Counted from the stretch's first letter, positions 16,244-25,176 are shown. The stretch: DNA of 44,775 nt from Verrucomicrobiales bacterium (GCA_003140095.1 PLIU01000457.1:12891-57665); one strand, 5' to 3'. Notes: generated from the letters alone by a model not told the origin. Made by a program: numbers and translations.

Positions 16244-17275
16244 TTATGCCCCCATACCCTCCTCAAATGAGCCGGCGGCGATGGGGAAGCAGAGGTTGTC
16301 ACGCACATAGGCGATGCCGTTGGCGCTGGTCATGTCCAGGTCGCGATACGCGCTCTCGGCTTCGACGATCAGCGGCGCGCTCTTGGCCTTGGTCACAGCG
16401 CAATAGCGCCTAGGATAGCCGATGTGGATCAGCAACTCGACGTAGCGGGTCATGTTCAAATCGCCGGAAGGAATATCGACAAACTGCATGGCCCGCTTCT
16501 GCCAGCCGCCTTCCATCATGCGCAGAGGCAGGCCGGGGCGGATAACGTAGTTCTTGACATGACAGGCATAGACGCGCGGGGCGACTTTGAGAAAACGGGT
16601 TTCCCAATTTTCTCCCTCCCAGCAGTGCGACGGGTCGGCGTTGACGGCCAGGCATGGGTCGCCGTCGCACGCTGCCACCAGCATGTTGAAATCATCGGCG
16701 CACATGGCGGCGGTGCCGGGATGAATTTCATGGGCCAGAAAAATTCCGAGCTTCTTGGCGTGGGCCCGGATTTTGGCGGTCTTCTTGACAAACCGCTCCT
16801 TGCCCTCTTCCAGCAGGTCGTAATCGCCGCCCTTCCAAAAGCCCCACGGATAGCCGGTGGCCAGTTCCCAGCCAAAGGCCACTCCCCAAAACATCGGGAT
16901 AATTTTCAATCCCAGGGCGGCGGCCAGATCGAGAAAGCGCAACAGATACGTCTCACTCCATTTCTCGATCTCCGCGGCCGACTTGCCCGTAACCTCGGGT
17001 GGCAGGAACGGGCGGACGGTCGGGCTTTGGGTCCAAGCGGTGGTATGCACCCAGAACGGGCAATGCGCCGAGATGCCGTCCAAAGTCATGCCGCGCGAGG
17101 CAAAGGCGTCGTTGATTTCGGCGGTTTTTTTGAATTTGCCAGCGTCCGCCAACATGTAATTGGACGGTTGCGCGCCTGAAGCGCCGGAGGCTTTGGCGTA
17201 GTCGAGAAATGCGGTCAGAGACTTGGCGCCGTGTTGTGCGCCTTCGATGCTGGGGTGAAAACATTTTTCGGGCAT
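16244..17275 (-). CDS. Sugar phosphate isomerase/epimerase-like TIM-barrel protein
   Basis: A 343-residue protein of the xylose-isomerase-like TIM barrel family (sugar phosphate isomerase/epimerase), which typically interconverts keto- and aldo-sugars or cyclitols using a divalent metal. Supporting segments are FHPSIEGAQ near the N-terminus, MTLDGISAHCPFW, the FLAHEIHPGTAAM strand with a likely metal-binding Glu/His pair, AVNADPSHCWEGENW (Asp and His ligands) and CHVKNYVIRPG. The start is set at the ATG at 17275; the track start three codons earlier is a TTG. It lies upstream of the hopanoid operon promoter but is separated by it. Family members often work with Gfo/Idh/MocA oxidoreductases, one of which is 3 kb away. 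The substrate is unknown. Confidence 0.83.
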   Translation of the reverse strand: MPEKCFHPSIEGAQHGAKSLTAFLDYAKASGASGAQPSNYMLADAGKFKKTAEINDAFASRGMTLDGISAHCPFWVHTTAWTQSPTVRPFLPPEVTGKSAAEIEKWSETYLLRFLDLAAALGLKIIPMFWGVAFGWELATGYPWGFWKGGDYDLLEEGKERFVKKTAKIRAHAKKLGIFLAHEIHPGTAAMCADDFNMLVAACDGDPCLAVNADPSHCWEGENWETRFLKVAPRVYACHVKNYVIRPGLPLRMMEGGWQKRAMQFVDIPSGDLNMTRYVELLIHIGYPRRYCAVTKAKSAPLIVEAESAYRDLDMTSANGIAYVRDNLCFPIAAGSFEEGMGA

Positions 17276-17838
17276 AAAATTCAAAAAGTTTACGTTTGCT
17301 TAATGGGATGGAGATTAAGGTCGTTCCGAAAAAAAAATCAACTTATTTGATCTAGTGTCACAAACGCCGCGCTCCGGCCAGCGCGGAAATCAAGGTGCTT
17401 TTTCCCCTCGAAATGGTACCAGTTTTACCCGTCGATGCAAAACACTGACGTCTTCAAGTGGTTTATTTTCAACCCGTTGTGAATCCATAATGAATGTATT
17501 GACAAAATCTCAAAAATAACCGATACATGTCTTACTTCTCGCCAAGCGGCGATGGGGGGGTCACTGGAAAGGGTTGCCCCCGCTTTTCACCTCTTTTTTT
17601 GTTGTAGGTTCGCTTATTAAATCAACGATTTCCTCCAAAGTCCAGACATGATTGGACACTCTGCTTGCATCGCCGGGGTGATTCATTGGCCAGCGAGCCG
17701 CCCCGCAAAAGTGTTCGTTGGCCGTTTTCATCTTCACGGATTAAGATTACACTGGTTTATATACAAATACAACGCAAATCTAGAGTTTTATGTAAACTTT
17801 ATGTTGCATTTTGGCGCAAGCTGTGTTTAATTGGATGC
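17276..17838. other. AT-rich intergenic region with hairpin and possible short plus-strand transcript
   Basis: This 563-base gap between the isomerase and the methyltransferase cassette contains a perfect 7-bp GC-rich hairpin (CCGCGCT/AGCGCGG, 17367-17386). It also has a plus-strand TTGACA (17499) with GATACA 17 bases downstream. Further on are a G7 run, a C5 run that could pair with it, and TTTTTTT at about 17595. The last 150 bases are strongly AT-rich and resemble acquired DNA. The ORFs listed here (17648 and the N-terminus of 17665) do not look coding. Confidence 0.45.
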
Positions 17839-18474
17839 ATGGAACGTTCATTTAATCCAGATGCCATCAAGGCTCAGATCGCCAATTTGGTCACAGATCG
17901 AGAACGTATTGACCAAACTATTCACTCCCTCCAGGCGGCGTTAGACAGCATGGAGAATCTAAATCCAAAGCAACCGCAACTCCGTTTTGGATCTGAGATT
18001 TCACTGCATGACGCTGTAAAACAGGAGTGTATCCGAATGGTTGATGCCATTACCAGACAGAGAGTTACGAAAGCAATTGAGAAAGCTTATCCTCTTATGA
18101 AGCCAAATTCATCAAGTGTTGCTGCATCGTTAATTAACCTCGCAAAAGGAGACCACGCTATGGTTAAAATCGCAGTCGAGGGACGCGGAAGCGCCCCGTC
18201 TATCTATTCCATGGAATGTGATACATTGATTCGCCTTAACAGCGAAGAAATTGAATCGCTTATGGACGAATCCGTTACGAAGGGAACTGGTGGCTGGCAG
18301 TCCTTATGGAATGCCTTGCGGCACAATTTCGATAAGGCCAGTGGACAGATAAAACTCACCGCCGAATTTCGCGCACGCATATTCCAATATTATCATAATT
18401 ATGGAACCGGCGGTTGGCAGACGCGCACAAAACGAGTCTTTAAACGCGAGCTTCCGCATTTGTTTCTCGCATAA
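17839..18474 (+). CDS. Unknown protein with winged-helix-like middle and duplicated GTGGWQ motif
   Basis: A 211-residue protein I cannot assign. It starts with a probable coiled coil (IKAQIANLVTDRERIDQTIHSLQAALDSM). The middle (HDAVKQECIRMVDAITRQRVTKAIEKAYPLMKPNSSSVAASLINLAKGD) reads like a winged-helix DNA-binding domain. The C-terminal third contains two similar units, LNSEEIESLMDESVTKGTGGWQSLWNALR and LTAEFRARIFQYYHNYGTGGWQTRTKRVF, about 45 residues apart. I began at ATG 17839; the upstream extension in the track is Arg/Ser-rich and noncoding in character. Its position 103 bases before a DNA methyltransferase, with shared AT-rich composition, suggests a restriction, specificity or regulatory partner. 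No nuclease motif is visible. Confidence 0.68.
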   Translation: MERSFNPDAIKAQIANLVTDRERIDQTIHSLQAALDSMENLNPKQPQLRFGSEISLHDAVKQECIRMVDAITRQRVTKAIEKAYPLMKPNSSSVAASLINLAKGDHAMVKIAVEGRGSAPSIYSMECDTLIRLNSEEIESLMDESVTKGTGGWQSLWNALRHNFDKASGQIKLTAEFRARIFQYYHNYGTGGWQTRTKRVFKRELPHLFLA

Positions 18475-18577
18475 GCGCAACACAATGATTTGTTACAACC
18501 ACAACATAAATCAATCTGTACATCAATAGGTAGTAGTATATGCTTTTATTGCCTGCCATTAGGGGTATGGTTGGCGT

Positions 18578-19411
18578 GTGATTACAACCGCTCGGTCAAT
18601 TTCAACAACGTTTGAGATTATTAACGGTGATTGCGTCCGAGGAATGAAGGGGTTGGACCCGCAGTCCGTTGATGTGGTGGTCACTTCACCCCCGTATAAC
18701 ATTGGAAAGTCATATAGCGCCTATGAGGATGACAAAACACCCGCTGAATACCTGGAATGGTGCCAAGAGTGGGCCGGCGGTGTTCACCGCGTTTTGAAGC
18801 CGGATGGCTCCTTTTTCCTCAATCTTGGCAATTCGTCGGCAAACCCGTTTTTTGCTTTCGAGGTCGCAACCGCCTTAAAGCAGATTTTTGAGCTGCAAAA
18901 CACAATTCATTGGATCAAATCCATATCCATTGAAACGGAGACAGGCATCGAATCTTGCGGCCACTTTAAGCCGATCAATTCACAGCGTTTTCTCAATGAC
19001 TGCCATGAATATGTGTTTCACTTCACGCCAGATGGAAGCACTCCATTAGACCGTTTGGCCATTGGCGTTCCGTACACGGACAAGACTAATATCAAACGAT
19101 GGGCGCATACCGGCGGCAGAGACAAAAGATGCAGAGGGAATACGTGGTTCGTTCCATACAAAACAATTCATCAGCGAGCAAAGCAGCGGCCGCACCCTGC
19201 TACGTTTCCAACAGAATTAGCAGTCAAGTGTATTAGGCTTCATGGCAAACAGAACGCCGTGGTGCTTGACCCTTTTCTTGGAATCGGCCACTCCGCGTTC
19301 GCCGCAAAAGAATGTGCGGATACCGTTTCAACTTTCATCGGCTTTGACATTGACCAGGAATACATTCGCGTAGCATCTGAGATATTAGGATGCGAATGGA
19401 AATCGCTTTAG
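18578..19411 (+). CDS. Site-specific DNA methyltransferase (beta class, N4-cytosine or N6-adenine)
   Basis: A 277-residue amino-methyltransferase. Catalytic motif IV appears first (DVVVTSPPYNIGK, about residue 33-45) and the SAM-binding motif near the C-terminus (VVLDPFLGIGHSAFAA, FIGFDIDQEY), an order that defines the beta class. SPPY favours N4-cytosine, but N6-adenine enzymes share it. The segment GHFKPINSQRFLNDCHEYVFHF, and RCRGNTWFVPYKTI before the C-terminal motifs, are typical of type II restriction-modification methylases. Start is GTG 18578; a nearby ATG (18567) is out of frame and stops at once. It probably forms a cassette with the preceding unknown gene. No restriction enzyme is recognised, so it may be an orphan. 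Confidence 0.9.
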   Translation: MITTARSISTTFEIINGDCVRGMKGLDPQSVDVVVTSPPYNIGKSYSAYEDDKTPAEYLEWCQEWAGGVHRVLKPDGSFFLNLGNSSANPFFAFEVATALKQIFELQNTIHWIKSISIETETGIESCGHFKPINSQRFLNDCHEYVFHFTPDGSTPLDRLAIGVPYTDKTNIKRWAHTGGRDKRCRGNTWFVPYKTIHQRAKQRPHPATFPTELAVKCIRLHGKQNAVVLDPFLGIGHSAFAAKECADTVSTFIGFDIDQEYIRVASEILGCEWKSL

Positions 19412-19883
19412 AGGCATTCCCCCAAGAGTGCGTCCGAATATCTTCCAAATCTTTGCTCTGTAACCCTTTCTTGCATAATGACATAACTTATTTATGGCCT
19501 CGTTATCCAAGTCCAACTCTCCTGTGCTATTGTTGACCCGTCATTCAAAGCCAACCATGCGGCAATAAAAGCCGTTTTTAGAGCGATGCTCCGTTTTATA
19601 TTTGCGCAATTCTTCTAGTTCCCCAACGACCAGTTTTATCACCATCTAGAACAGATAGCGCCAATCTGGAAAGACGGCAATGTCCAGTTTTAGCCGGTAT
19701 CCGTCAGTTGCGTTTTTTTGAGCGGCTTCGGTGAAGGTTTAATCGGCTTTTCCGAAAGCCGGATCACGTCTTGTACGACACTGTAAGCGACCGGGTTGGC
19801 ATCGAACGCCGCCGGGCTGGAATAAGATGAGGCTATCGGCTTGACGCCTTAAATCTGCCCCATGGCAGAGTCGAAAAGAGAAA
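19412..19883. other. Gene-free stretch between methyltransferase and ftsZ
   Basis: No ORF above the track threshold covers these 472 bases on either strand. They contain a perfect 7-bp hairpin CGGCTTT-TCCG-AAAGCCG (about 19744-19761) without a T run on either side, so it is not a clear intrinsic terminator for ftsZ. The left half is AT-rich like the methyltransferase cassette and the right half resembles the GC-rich backbone, so the insert boundary may lie near 19700. A decayed gene is possible but I cannot show one. Confidence 0.4.
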
Positions 19884-21167
19884 TCAGTTCAGCGGCACGC
19901 CGCGCCGGATGTAGGTCGGCACGTCCAGGTCTTCGCCGTGCCGGATGGTGGGTTCGCTTTTCTCGAAGCGGCCTTTGAAGACGATTTCCAAGGGCAATTC
20001 CTTTTGCAGGCGCGATAGCTTTTTGCGCGAACGACCGCCCTGGACGCGCATGATGTGCGCCCTCTTCTCGTCCGATAACGCCGTCGGCGGGGCGACAAAA
20101 CGGGAAGCGGGCCGCTCCTTATCCTCCGTGTCCAGGAATTGCATGGACTCGATCTTGTCCGGCGGCGCGGCCAGGAGCGACGGCGGATCTTCCTCCTGGC
20201 GACGGCGCGAGGCGATGAGCGTGACGGAGAGGCGGCCGGCAAACGCCTGATCAATGGCCGCGCCGAAAATGATGTGCGCGTTTTCACAATGGCGGTGCAG
20301 CGGTTCCATCAACTTGTGAATTTCACTCATCATCAGGTCGGGGCCGCCGACGATGCTGACCAGCAACGAATCGGATTCATTGAGCACCTGGCCGCCGTCC
20401 AATAATGGATGAGCGAGCAGTTTTTCGATGACTTGCTCGACGCGCTTTTCGCCGGAAGCCTCGGCCGTGGCGAAAAAGCTGGCGGCGTGGCGTCCGCGGG
20501 TGACCGCGCAGAGGTCGGCGAAATCGACGTTGATCAAACCAGTCTGAGTGAGCATTCGCCAGATGCCGCGCAAGCCCTCGGCCAGAAGACTGTTGCTGAT
20601 TTTGAACCCCTCCAGCACGCTGGTGTTCTCATCCAGCAATTTGAAGAGCTTTCGATTAGGCAGGCAGATGACGGCGTCGGCTTGCACTTTGAGATGCTGC
20701 AATCCGGTCTGGGCTTGCAATTGCCGGCGATCACCCTCGAAGTCAAAGGGCAGCGTGACCAGGGCCAGCACGAGCGCGCCGCTTTCCCGCGCCACGCGCG
20801 CAAAAACCGGCGCCGCACCCGTGCCGGTGCCGCCGCCCAGGCCGGCCAGGAGAAAAATGATGTCGGCCCCGGCGCAGAAAGAGCGAATCTTTTCCACGTC
20901 CTCCTCGGCCGCGGCGCGGCCCAACTCAGGGTCGCCGCCGGCGCCCAGGCCGCGAGTGCGGCTGGCGCCGAGGACGAATTTGCCCGGCACGGCACAAGCG
21001 TCCAGCGACTGGGAATCGGTGTTGACAGCCAGGAATTCGACGCCGGGAAAACCGGCCATGGAGGCGAAGCCGGCGGCGTTGCAGCCCGCGCCGCCCAGGC
21101 CAAAGACTTTGAAGATGATTTTCTTCTGGATGGCTGGTTCTGCGGGAGGTTCAACAGGAGAGCTCAT
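19884..21167 (-). CDS. ftsZ: Cell division protein FtsZ
   Basis: Tubulin-like GTPase that polymerises into the Z ring. It has the nucleotide loop GLGGAGCNAA (less Gly-rich than the common GVGGGGxNA), the tubulin signature GGGTGTG at about residue 111, and the T7 synergy loop region NVDFADL for GTP hydrolysis. The C-terminus ends DLDVPTYIRRGVPLN, the conserved tail peptide that binds FtsA. A basic, proline-containing linker (about 320-410) precedes it. I start at ATG 21167 (427 residues), which has AGAAAG six bases upstream; the track GTG at 21173 overlaps the ftsA stop. It is the last gene of the dcw cluster. Confidence 0.96.
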   Translation of the reverse strand: MSSPVEPPAEPAIQKKIIFKVFGLGGAGCNAAGFASMAGFPGVEFLAVNTDSQSLDACAVPGKFVLGASRTRGLGAGGDPELGRAAAEEDVEKIRSFCAGADIIFLLAGLGGGTGTGAAPVFARVARESGALVLALVTLPFDFEGDRRQLQAQTGLQHLKVQADAVICLPNRKLFKLLDENTSVLEGFKISNSLLAEGLRGIWRMLTQTGLINVDFADLCAVTRGRHAASFFATAEASGEKRVEQVIEKLLAHPLLDGGQVLNESDSLLVSIVGGPDLMMSEIHKLMEPLHRHCENAHIIFGAAIDQAFAGRLSVTLIASRRRQEEDPPSLLAAPPDKIESMQFLDTEDKERPASRFVAPPTALSDEKRAHIMRVQGGRSRKKLSRLQKELPLEIVFKGRFEKSEPTIRHGEDLDVPTYIRRGVPLN

Positions 21168-21169
21168 AG

Positions 21170-22387
21170 TCACTTTCTAAAGAGTTCAGCCAATGTTTTT
21201 TTAAGCCCGCCCGCCAGGCCGGCTGAGGGCTTGCGCTTTTGCTGCAAGGATCCGAATTTGACCAGGCCGATGGCGGTGGCGAATTCGGGTTGGTCCAGGG
21301 CGGATTTGAGGCCGCTAATGGAATTGGCCTTGCCCAGGAAGGCGGGCATTTGGAAAATATTCTGCGCCAGCCCATGGATGCCAGGAATCCGCGCCCCACC
21401 GCCGCAGATCAAGACCCCGGCCCGCAGCCGGTCGGTCAAGCCCAGGCCGGAAAGTTCGGCTTCGATCAGCTCGAAGGTTTCCTCCAGGCGCAGCGACATG
21501 ATACGGCGGAGATGTTCGAGATTGATGATTTTGGCAGGCAGACCCAACTCCCCGTTGGAGGAAATGGTCTGGCCTTTGACCGAGTCATCGACGGAGGCTC
21601 CGCCGCGCTCGATCTTCAACTGCTCGGCCCGGCCCAGCGGCACTTTCAAACCGTAAGCCAAGTCGTTGGAGATATGGTCCCCTCCCACCGCCAGCACGCC
21701 GGTGTGCTTGATGATGCCTTCGGAATAAACGACGTAACCGGTGGCGCCCGCGCCGAGGTCGATGACCAGCGAGCCGAGTTCCTTTTGCTCGTTGGAAAGC
21801 AGCGCCAGGGCCGAGGCCAAGCCTGTAAAGACAATTTCATCGACTTCCAATTGCAGGCCGCGAACGACGGCGATGGAATTTTTGAGACGATTGACGTGGC
21901 CGTGAACGACGTGAACATCCACCTCGACCCTGGCGCCGTACATGCCGACGGGATTCTGGATGCCGTGCTGGCCATCGACCTGGAAGAGCTGGCGGATGGC
22001 GTGAACAACGGTGTTATCGACGGGCAGATTGATGGCCTTGGCGTTTTTGATGACGTCCTGCACGTCCTCGGCGGTAATCTCGCGATCGGCGGAGACCACG
22101 GGATGGACGCCGTGGTTGTTGAAGCCGCGGAGGTGATTGCCAGTGACGCCGAGATAGACGCTGCGGATTTCCACGTTGGCCATTTGTTCAGCTTCGACGA
22201 TGGCGTTGCGCACGTCCTCGCTGGCCAGGGAGGCGTCGGCGATTTCGCCTTTGCGCACGCCGCGGGAGCGGGACTGGCCGAGGCCGATGATGTTCAAGAC
22301 GTTGGCGGCGTTGACTTCGCCGGCCACGACGCAAATTTTGGAAGTGCCCATTTCGAGACCGACGATGATGGAGGAGGAATCAAACAT
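21170..22387 (-). CDS. ftsA: Cell division protein FtsA
   Basis: Actin-like ATPase that tethers FtsZ to the membrane. The N-terminus SIIVGLEMGTSKICVVAGEV is the phosphate 1 motif, followed by RSVYLGVTGNHLRG. VIDLGAGATGYVVYSEGIIKHTGVLAVGGDHISNDLA is the second phosphate/connect region, and GVLICGGGARIPGI the adenosine motif. The C-terminal GGLKKTLAELFRK is a good amphipathic membrane-targeting helix. I place the start at ATG 22387 (405 residues); the 59 residues before it in the ORF track are ftsQ read in another frame. The start overlaps the ftsQ stop by eight bases, and the stop lies just before ftsZ, as in most dcw clusters. Confidence 0.96.
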   Translation of the reverse strand: MFDSSSIIVGLEMGTSKICVVAGEVNAANVLNIIGLGQSRSRGVRKGEIADASLASEDVRNAIVEAEQMANVEIRSVYLGVTGNHLRGFNNHGVHPVVSADREITAEDVQDVIKNAKAINLPVDNTVVHAIRQLFQVDGQHGIQNPVGMYGARVEVDVHVVHGHVNRLKNSIAVVRGLQLEVDEIVFTGLASALALLSNEQKELGSLVIDLGAGATGYVVYSEGIIKHTGVLAVGGDHISNDLAYGLKVPLGRAEQLKIERGGASVDDSVKGQTISSNGELGLPAKIINLEHLRRIMSLRLEETFELIEAELSGLGLTDRLRAGVLICGGGARIPGIHGLAQNIFQMPAFLGKANSISGLKSALDQPEFATAIGLVKFGSLQQKRKPSAGLAGGLKKTLAELFRK

Positions 22388-23345
22388 GTTTCCTTTTAGG
22401 GCGCGCGGGTTGGAGGGCGCGCGGGACCACTGCTGGCAGCGTGGCGGCCGCGACCCAATGGACGGGCAAATTGTTGGAAATGGAGAGGTCGAGCGTGGCG
22501 ATGGCTCTGCCCCATTTCTGGTATTGATCGTAAATGAGCCGCCAGCGGCGCAACTGCGTGTCAAAATGGGCGAGGGAAAAGGTGATCTGCGCCTTTTGGC
22601 TGGTGGTCACTTTCAGAATCTCCGGCACTGAGACGTCGATGCTCTGGATTTCGACCATGCCGGCCATGGGCGAATGATCGAATTCGCACACCAGCGCCAA
22701 CGCGGCGCGGATTTGTGGCGAGGTGACTTGTTGGCCCGGTTGCGTTTCGGCGGGAGGGACTCCCACCAGGATGGGCAGCCGTTCGCTGGCTGGCGGCTGT
22801 GCGGTCCGCCAGCGCGGGTCCAGCGGTTTCATGACGTAACCGTCCTCGTCGAAGTCATAAACGGCCTGGTCCTGCGTTCCGCCCGGGCGGATGAGGGTGA
22901 CGATAGTTTGCGCCACCGGCTCGCGTTCGTTGACGGTGATTTTGAGGGTGTGCGGGAGCACACGCTCGACCGCCCCGAATTGGATCGGCGGCTGCCGTTC
23001 CAAGCTGCGTTTGACGCGCATTAAATCCAGTGCCATCAAGTTTTCGCCGAGCCTGACCTTGGCCCAGGCGCGAATGGCATCGGAGGTCAGCACGCCATCG
23101 GTTTGCACGTCGATTTGACGGATGGCGAAGGCGTCGTTTTCATAGATCAGGCGGTCGAGCACCCACTCTCCGCCGCGCCAGAGCACCAAGGCGGCGAGCG
23201 CCAGAGAGAACAGCACGGCCACGCCCAGACCCGCCATTCTCACGCGGGCCGCGCGGGTCTGGCTGGTGCGCAACTTGACATCCAGTTCATGGTCGCGCTC
23301 CTGGGCGCGCCGGTTTTTGCGTTTTCGTTTGAGCCAGTGGGGCAT
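22380..23345 (-). CDS. ftsQ: Cell division protein FtsQ (DivIB-like)
   Basis: Single-pass divisome protein that bridges cytoplasmic and periplasmic division factors. A long basic cytoplasmic N-terminus (HWLKRKRKNRRAQERDHELD) precedes one membrane helix (MAGLGVAVLFSLALAALVLW, about 38-57). A POTRA-type domain follows (DAFAIRQIDVQTDGVLTSDAIRAWAKVRLGENLMALDLMRVKRSLE, then VERVLPHTLKITVNEREPVA), and then a beta domain. The 321-residue length is normal. The identification depends on both the POTRA pattern and the position between ddl and ftsA, where ftsQ is expected. The C-terminus is Pro/Arg/Lys-rich. It overlaps ftsA by eight bases and follows ddl by one base. Confidence 0.9.
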   Translation of the reverse strand: MPHWLKRKRKNRRAQERDHELDVKLRTSQTRAARVRMAGLGVAVLFSLALAALVLWRGGEWVLDRLIYENDAFAIRQIDVQTDGVLTSDAIRAWAKVRLGENLMALDLMRVKRSLERQPPIQFGAVERVLPHTLKITVNEREPVAQTIVTLIRPGGTQDQAVYDFDEDGYVMKPLDPRWRTAQPPASERLPILVGVPPAETQPGQQVTSPQIRAALALVCEFDHSPMAGMVEIQSIDVSVPEILKVTTSQKAQITFSLAHFDTQLRRWRLIYDQYQKWGRAIATLDLSISNNLPVHWVAAATLPAVVPRALQPARPKRKHV

Positions 23346-23346
23346 G

Positions 23347-24261
23347 CTATTTCCGTTTGGAGTGGTGCAGCGCCAGGTCCAGCATTCGTTGGCACAGTTG
23401 CGCGTAACTAAAACCGGCGGCGGCGGCGGCTTCGGGCAGGATGCTCAATTCGGTCATGCCCGGCAGGGTGTTGACTTCCAGCACGACAGGCTCGCCATTG
23501 GGCCGCACCATCACATCGACGCGCGCATAGTCGCGCCCGCCGACAGCGTGGAAAGCGCCCAGGGCGGCGTCCTGAATGCGGGATGTGAGGCCAGGATCAA
23601 AAGGAGCCGGACAAAAATGCTCGGCGGCGCCGGGGGTATATTTGTTGGTGTAATCCAAAAAGCCCTCTTTGACACGGACTTCGGCCACTGGCAGCGGTTT
23701 ATCGTCGAGGATTCCCACGGTGGCTTCGCGTCCGACTATTTTCTCTTCCATCAACACTTCCGTGTCGAAGCGAAAAGCCTCCGCCAGTGAAGCTTCCCAT
23801 TGCCCGGCGTGTTCGACCATTTGCACGCCAACGCTGGAGCCTTGGCGAACGGGTTTGAGCACCACCGGAGGTCTCCAACCGGCGGGCCACGCTGCTTTGG
23901 GGGAATCGAAGACGGCGAAGCGCGCGGTGGGAATGCCCGTAGCCAGGCAGCGCTTCTTGGTCAGCACTTTGTCAAAGGCCACCCGGCTGGCTTCGGGGCC
24001 GCATCCGGTATAAGGCACGCCCAGTTTCTCCAATTCTTGCTGCACCGTTCCGTCCTCGCCGTAAGAGCCGTGCAACGCCAGGAAGACGATGTCAGTGTCC
24101 GGCGGCAATATCCACGACGGTTCCTTGGGATCCAGTTCGTGGACGTTGTGGCCGAGGGAACGCAGCGCCTTGGCCACTGCGGCGCCGGAACGCAACGATA
24201 CCTCTCGTTCGGACGAGGGGCCGCCCAACATGACGGTCACATTTAATTTTCGATTGTTCAT
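23347..24261 (-). CDS. ddl: D-alanine--D-alanine ligase
   Basis: Makes the D-Ala-D-Ala dipeptide that ends the peptidoglycan stem peptide. The ATP-grasp features are clear: VTVMLGGPSSEREVSLRSGAAVAKAL at the N-terminus, ALHGSYGEDGTVQQELEKLGVPYTGCGPEASRVAFDK, VLKPVRQGSSVGVQMV, and the C-terminal YARVDVMVRPNGEPVVLEVNTLPGMTELSILPEAAAAAG with Mg ligands (Asp, Glu, Asn). The length of 304 residues is typical. Its ATG overlaps the murB stop (ATGA), and it ends one base before ftsQ, so it is translated within the dcw operon. Confidence 0.96.
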   Translation of the reverse strand: MNNRKLNVTVMLGGPSSEREVSLRSGAAVAKALRSLGHNVHELDPKEPSWILPPDTDIVFLALHGSYGEDGTVQQELEKLGVPYTGCGPEASRVAFDKVLTKKRCLATGIPTARFAVFDSPKAAWPAGWRPPVVLKPVRQGSSVGVQMVEHAGQWEASLAEAFRFDTEVLMEEKIVGREATVGILDDKPLPVAEVRVKEGFLDYTNKYTPGAAEHFCPAPFDPGLTSRIQDAALGAFHAVGGRDYARVDVMVRPNGEPVVLEVNTLPGMTELSILPEAAAAAGFSYAQLCQRMLDLALHHSKRK

Positions 24262-25172
24262 TGGCCGATTATCTCCACTTCTTCGAGCAGCTCAACGCCC
24301 CGCTCCGCCTTGGCGCGCGATTTGATAAAATCAATCAGTTCCAGCACGTCCGCCGCCGTGGCCGATCCCTCATTGACGATGAAGTTTCCATGCACCTTGG
24401 AAACGACCGCCCCGCCGTGGCGCGCGCCCTTGAGGCCGAGTTCATCGATCAATTTCCCAGCGGATACAGCGGGGGATGGGTTTTTGAAAATGCAGCCGGC
24501 GCTCGATTCCTTGGGCTGCGATTGCCAGCGCTTTTGGTTGAATGCAGAAGCTCGTTTGGCGATCGACTCTGCGGAATCCGGGCGGCCGCGAAAAGTTGCC
24601 GCCAGCGCGATGTTCGTTTTGAAGAGCGGGCAGGCCCGATATTCGACCGGCACCTGCGCGATGTTGCGTTCCCACACCTGGCAGGAAGCGTCCATGAAGC
24701 GCACTTGGGTGACGAAGTCAAAGGTCGCACTGCCCATGGCGCCTGCGTTCATGCGCAAAGCGCCGCCGACGCATCCGGGAATGCCCTCCAAAAACTCCAA
24801 GCCGCCAAGGCTCGCTGCACGGGCCTTGGCGGCCACAGCTTTGAGCTTGGCCCCCGCGCCGCAGCGCAAATCGCAGTCCGTGACCTCAATGATGGAGAAA
24901 TCGGGATGGGCCAGGCAGACGACAACGCCGGCGATGCCGCCATCGCGGATCAACAAGTTGGAGCCGCGGCCCAAGAGCATCCAAGGGATGTGCTCTTCGC
25001 CGCAGGTCTGAACCACGCAGGCCAAATCCTCTTCCGAGGAAGGCTCAACGTACACCTCGGCGCATCCGCCCACGCGCAAGGTGGTCCGTTTGGCCAGTGG
25101 TTCGCCCTGACGCACCACCGCCCGCGGCAGCCGCGTCTTGAGCTTCTGGAAAATCGGGCTGGGTTTGGTCAT
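24258..25172 (-). CDS. murB: UDP-N-acetylenolpyruvoylglucosamine reductase
   Basis: FAD-dependent reduction of UDP-GlcNAc-enolpyruvate to UDP-MurNAc. TTLRVGGCAEVYVEP and WMLLGRGSNLLIRDGGIAGVVV form the FAD-binding domain, and EFLEGIPGCVGGALRMNAGAMG is highly conserved. EYRACPLF precedes the catalytic segment SSAGCIFKNP; in E. coli the proton-donating residue here is Ser, whereas this enzyme has Cys, a substitution I believe occurs in some other lineages. The 304-residue length is close to the shorter (type II-like) MurB enzymes. It lies between murG and ddl, with murC absent from its usual place. It starts five bases after murG ends. Confidence 0.95.
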   Translation of the reverse strand: MTKPSPIFQKLKTRLPRAVVRQGEPLAKRTTLRVGGCAEVYVEPSSEEDLACVVQTCGEEHIPWMLLGRGSNLLIRDGGIAGVVVCLAHPDFSIIEVTDCDLRCGAGAKLKAVAAKARAASLGGLEFLEGIPGCVGGALRMNAGAMGSATFDFVTQVRFMDASCQVWERNIAQVPVEYRACPLFKTNIALAATFRGRPDSAESIAKRASAFNQKRWQSQPKESSAGCIFKNPSPAVSAGKLIDELGLKGARHGGAVVSKVHGNFIVNEGSATAADVLELIDFIKSRAKAERGVELLEEVEIIGQ

Positions 25173-25176
25173 GGCG

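Noticed and set aside
19744-19761. Intrinsic terminator for ftsZ
   Set aside because: The hairpin is perfect but no T run follows on the minus strand.
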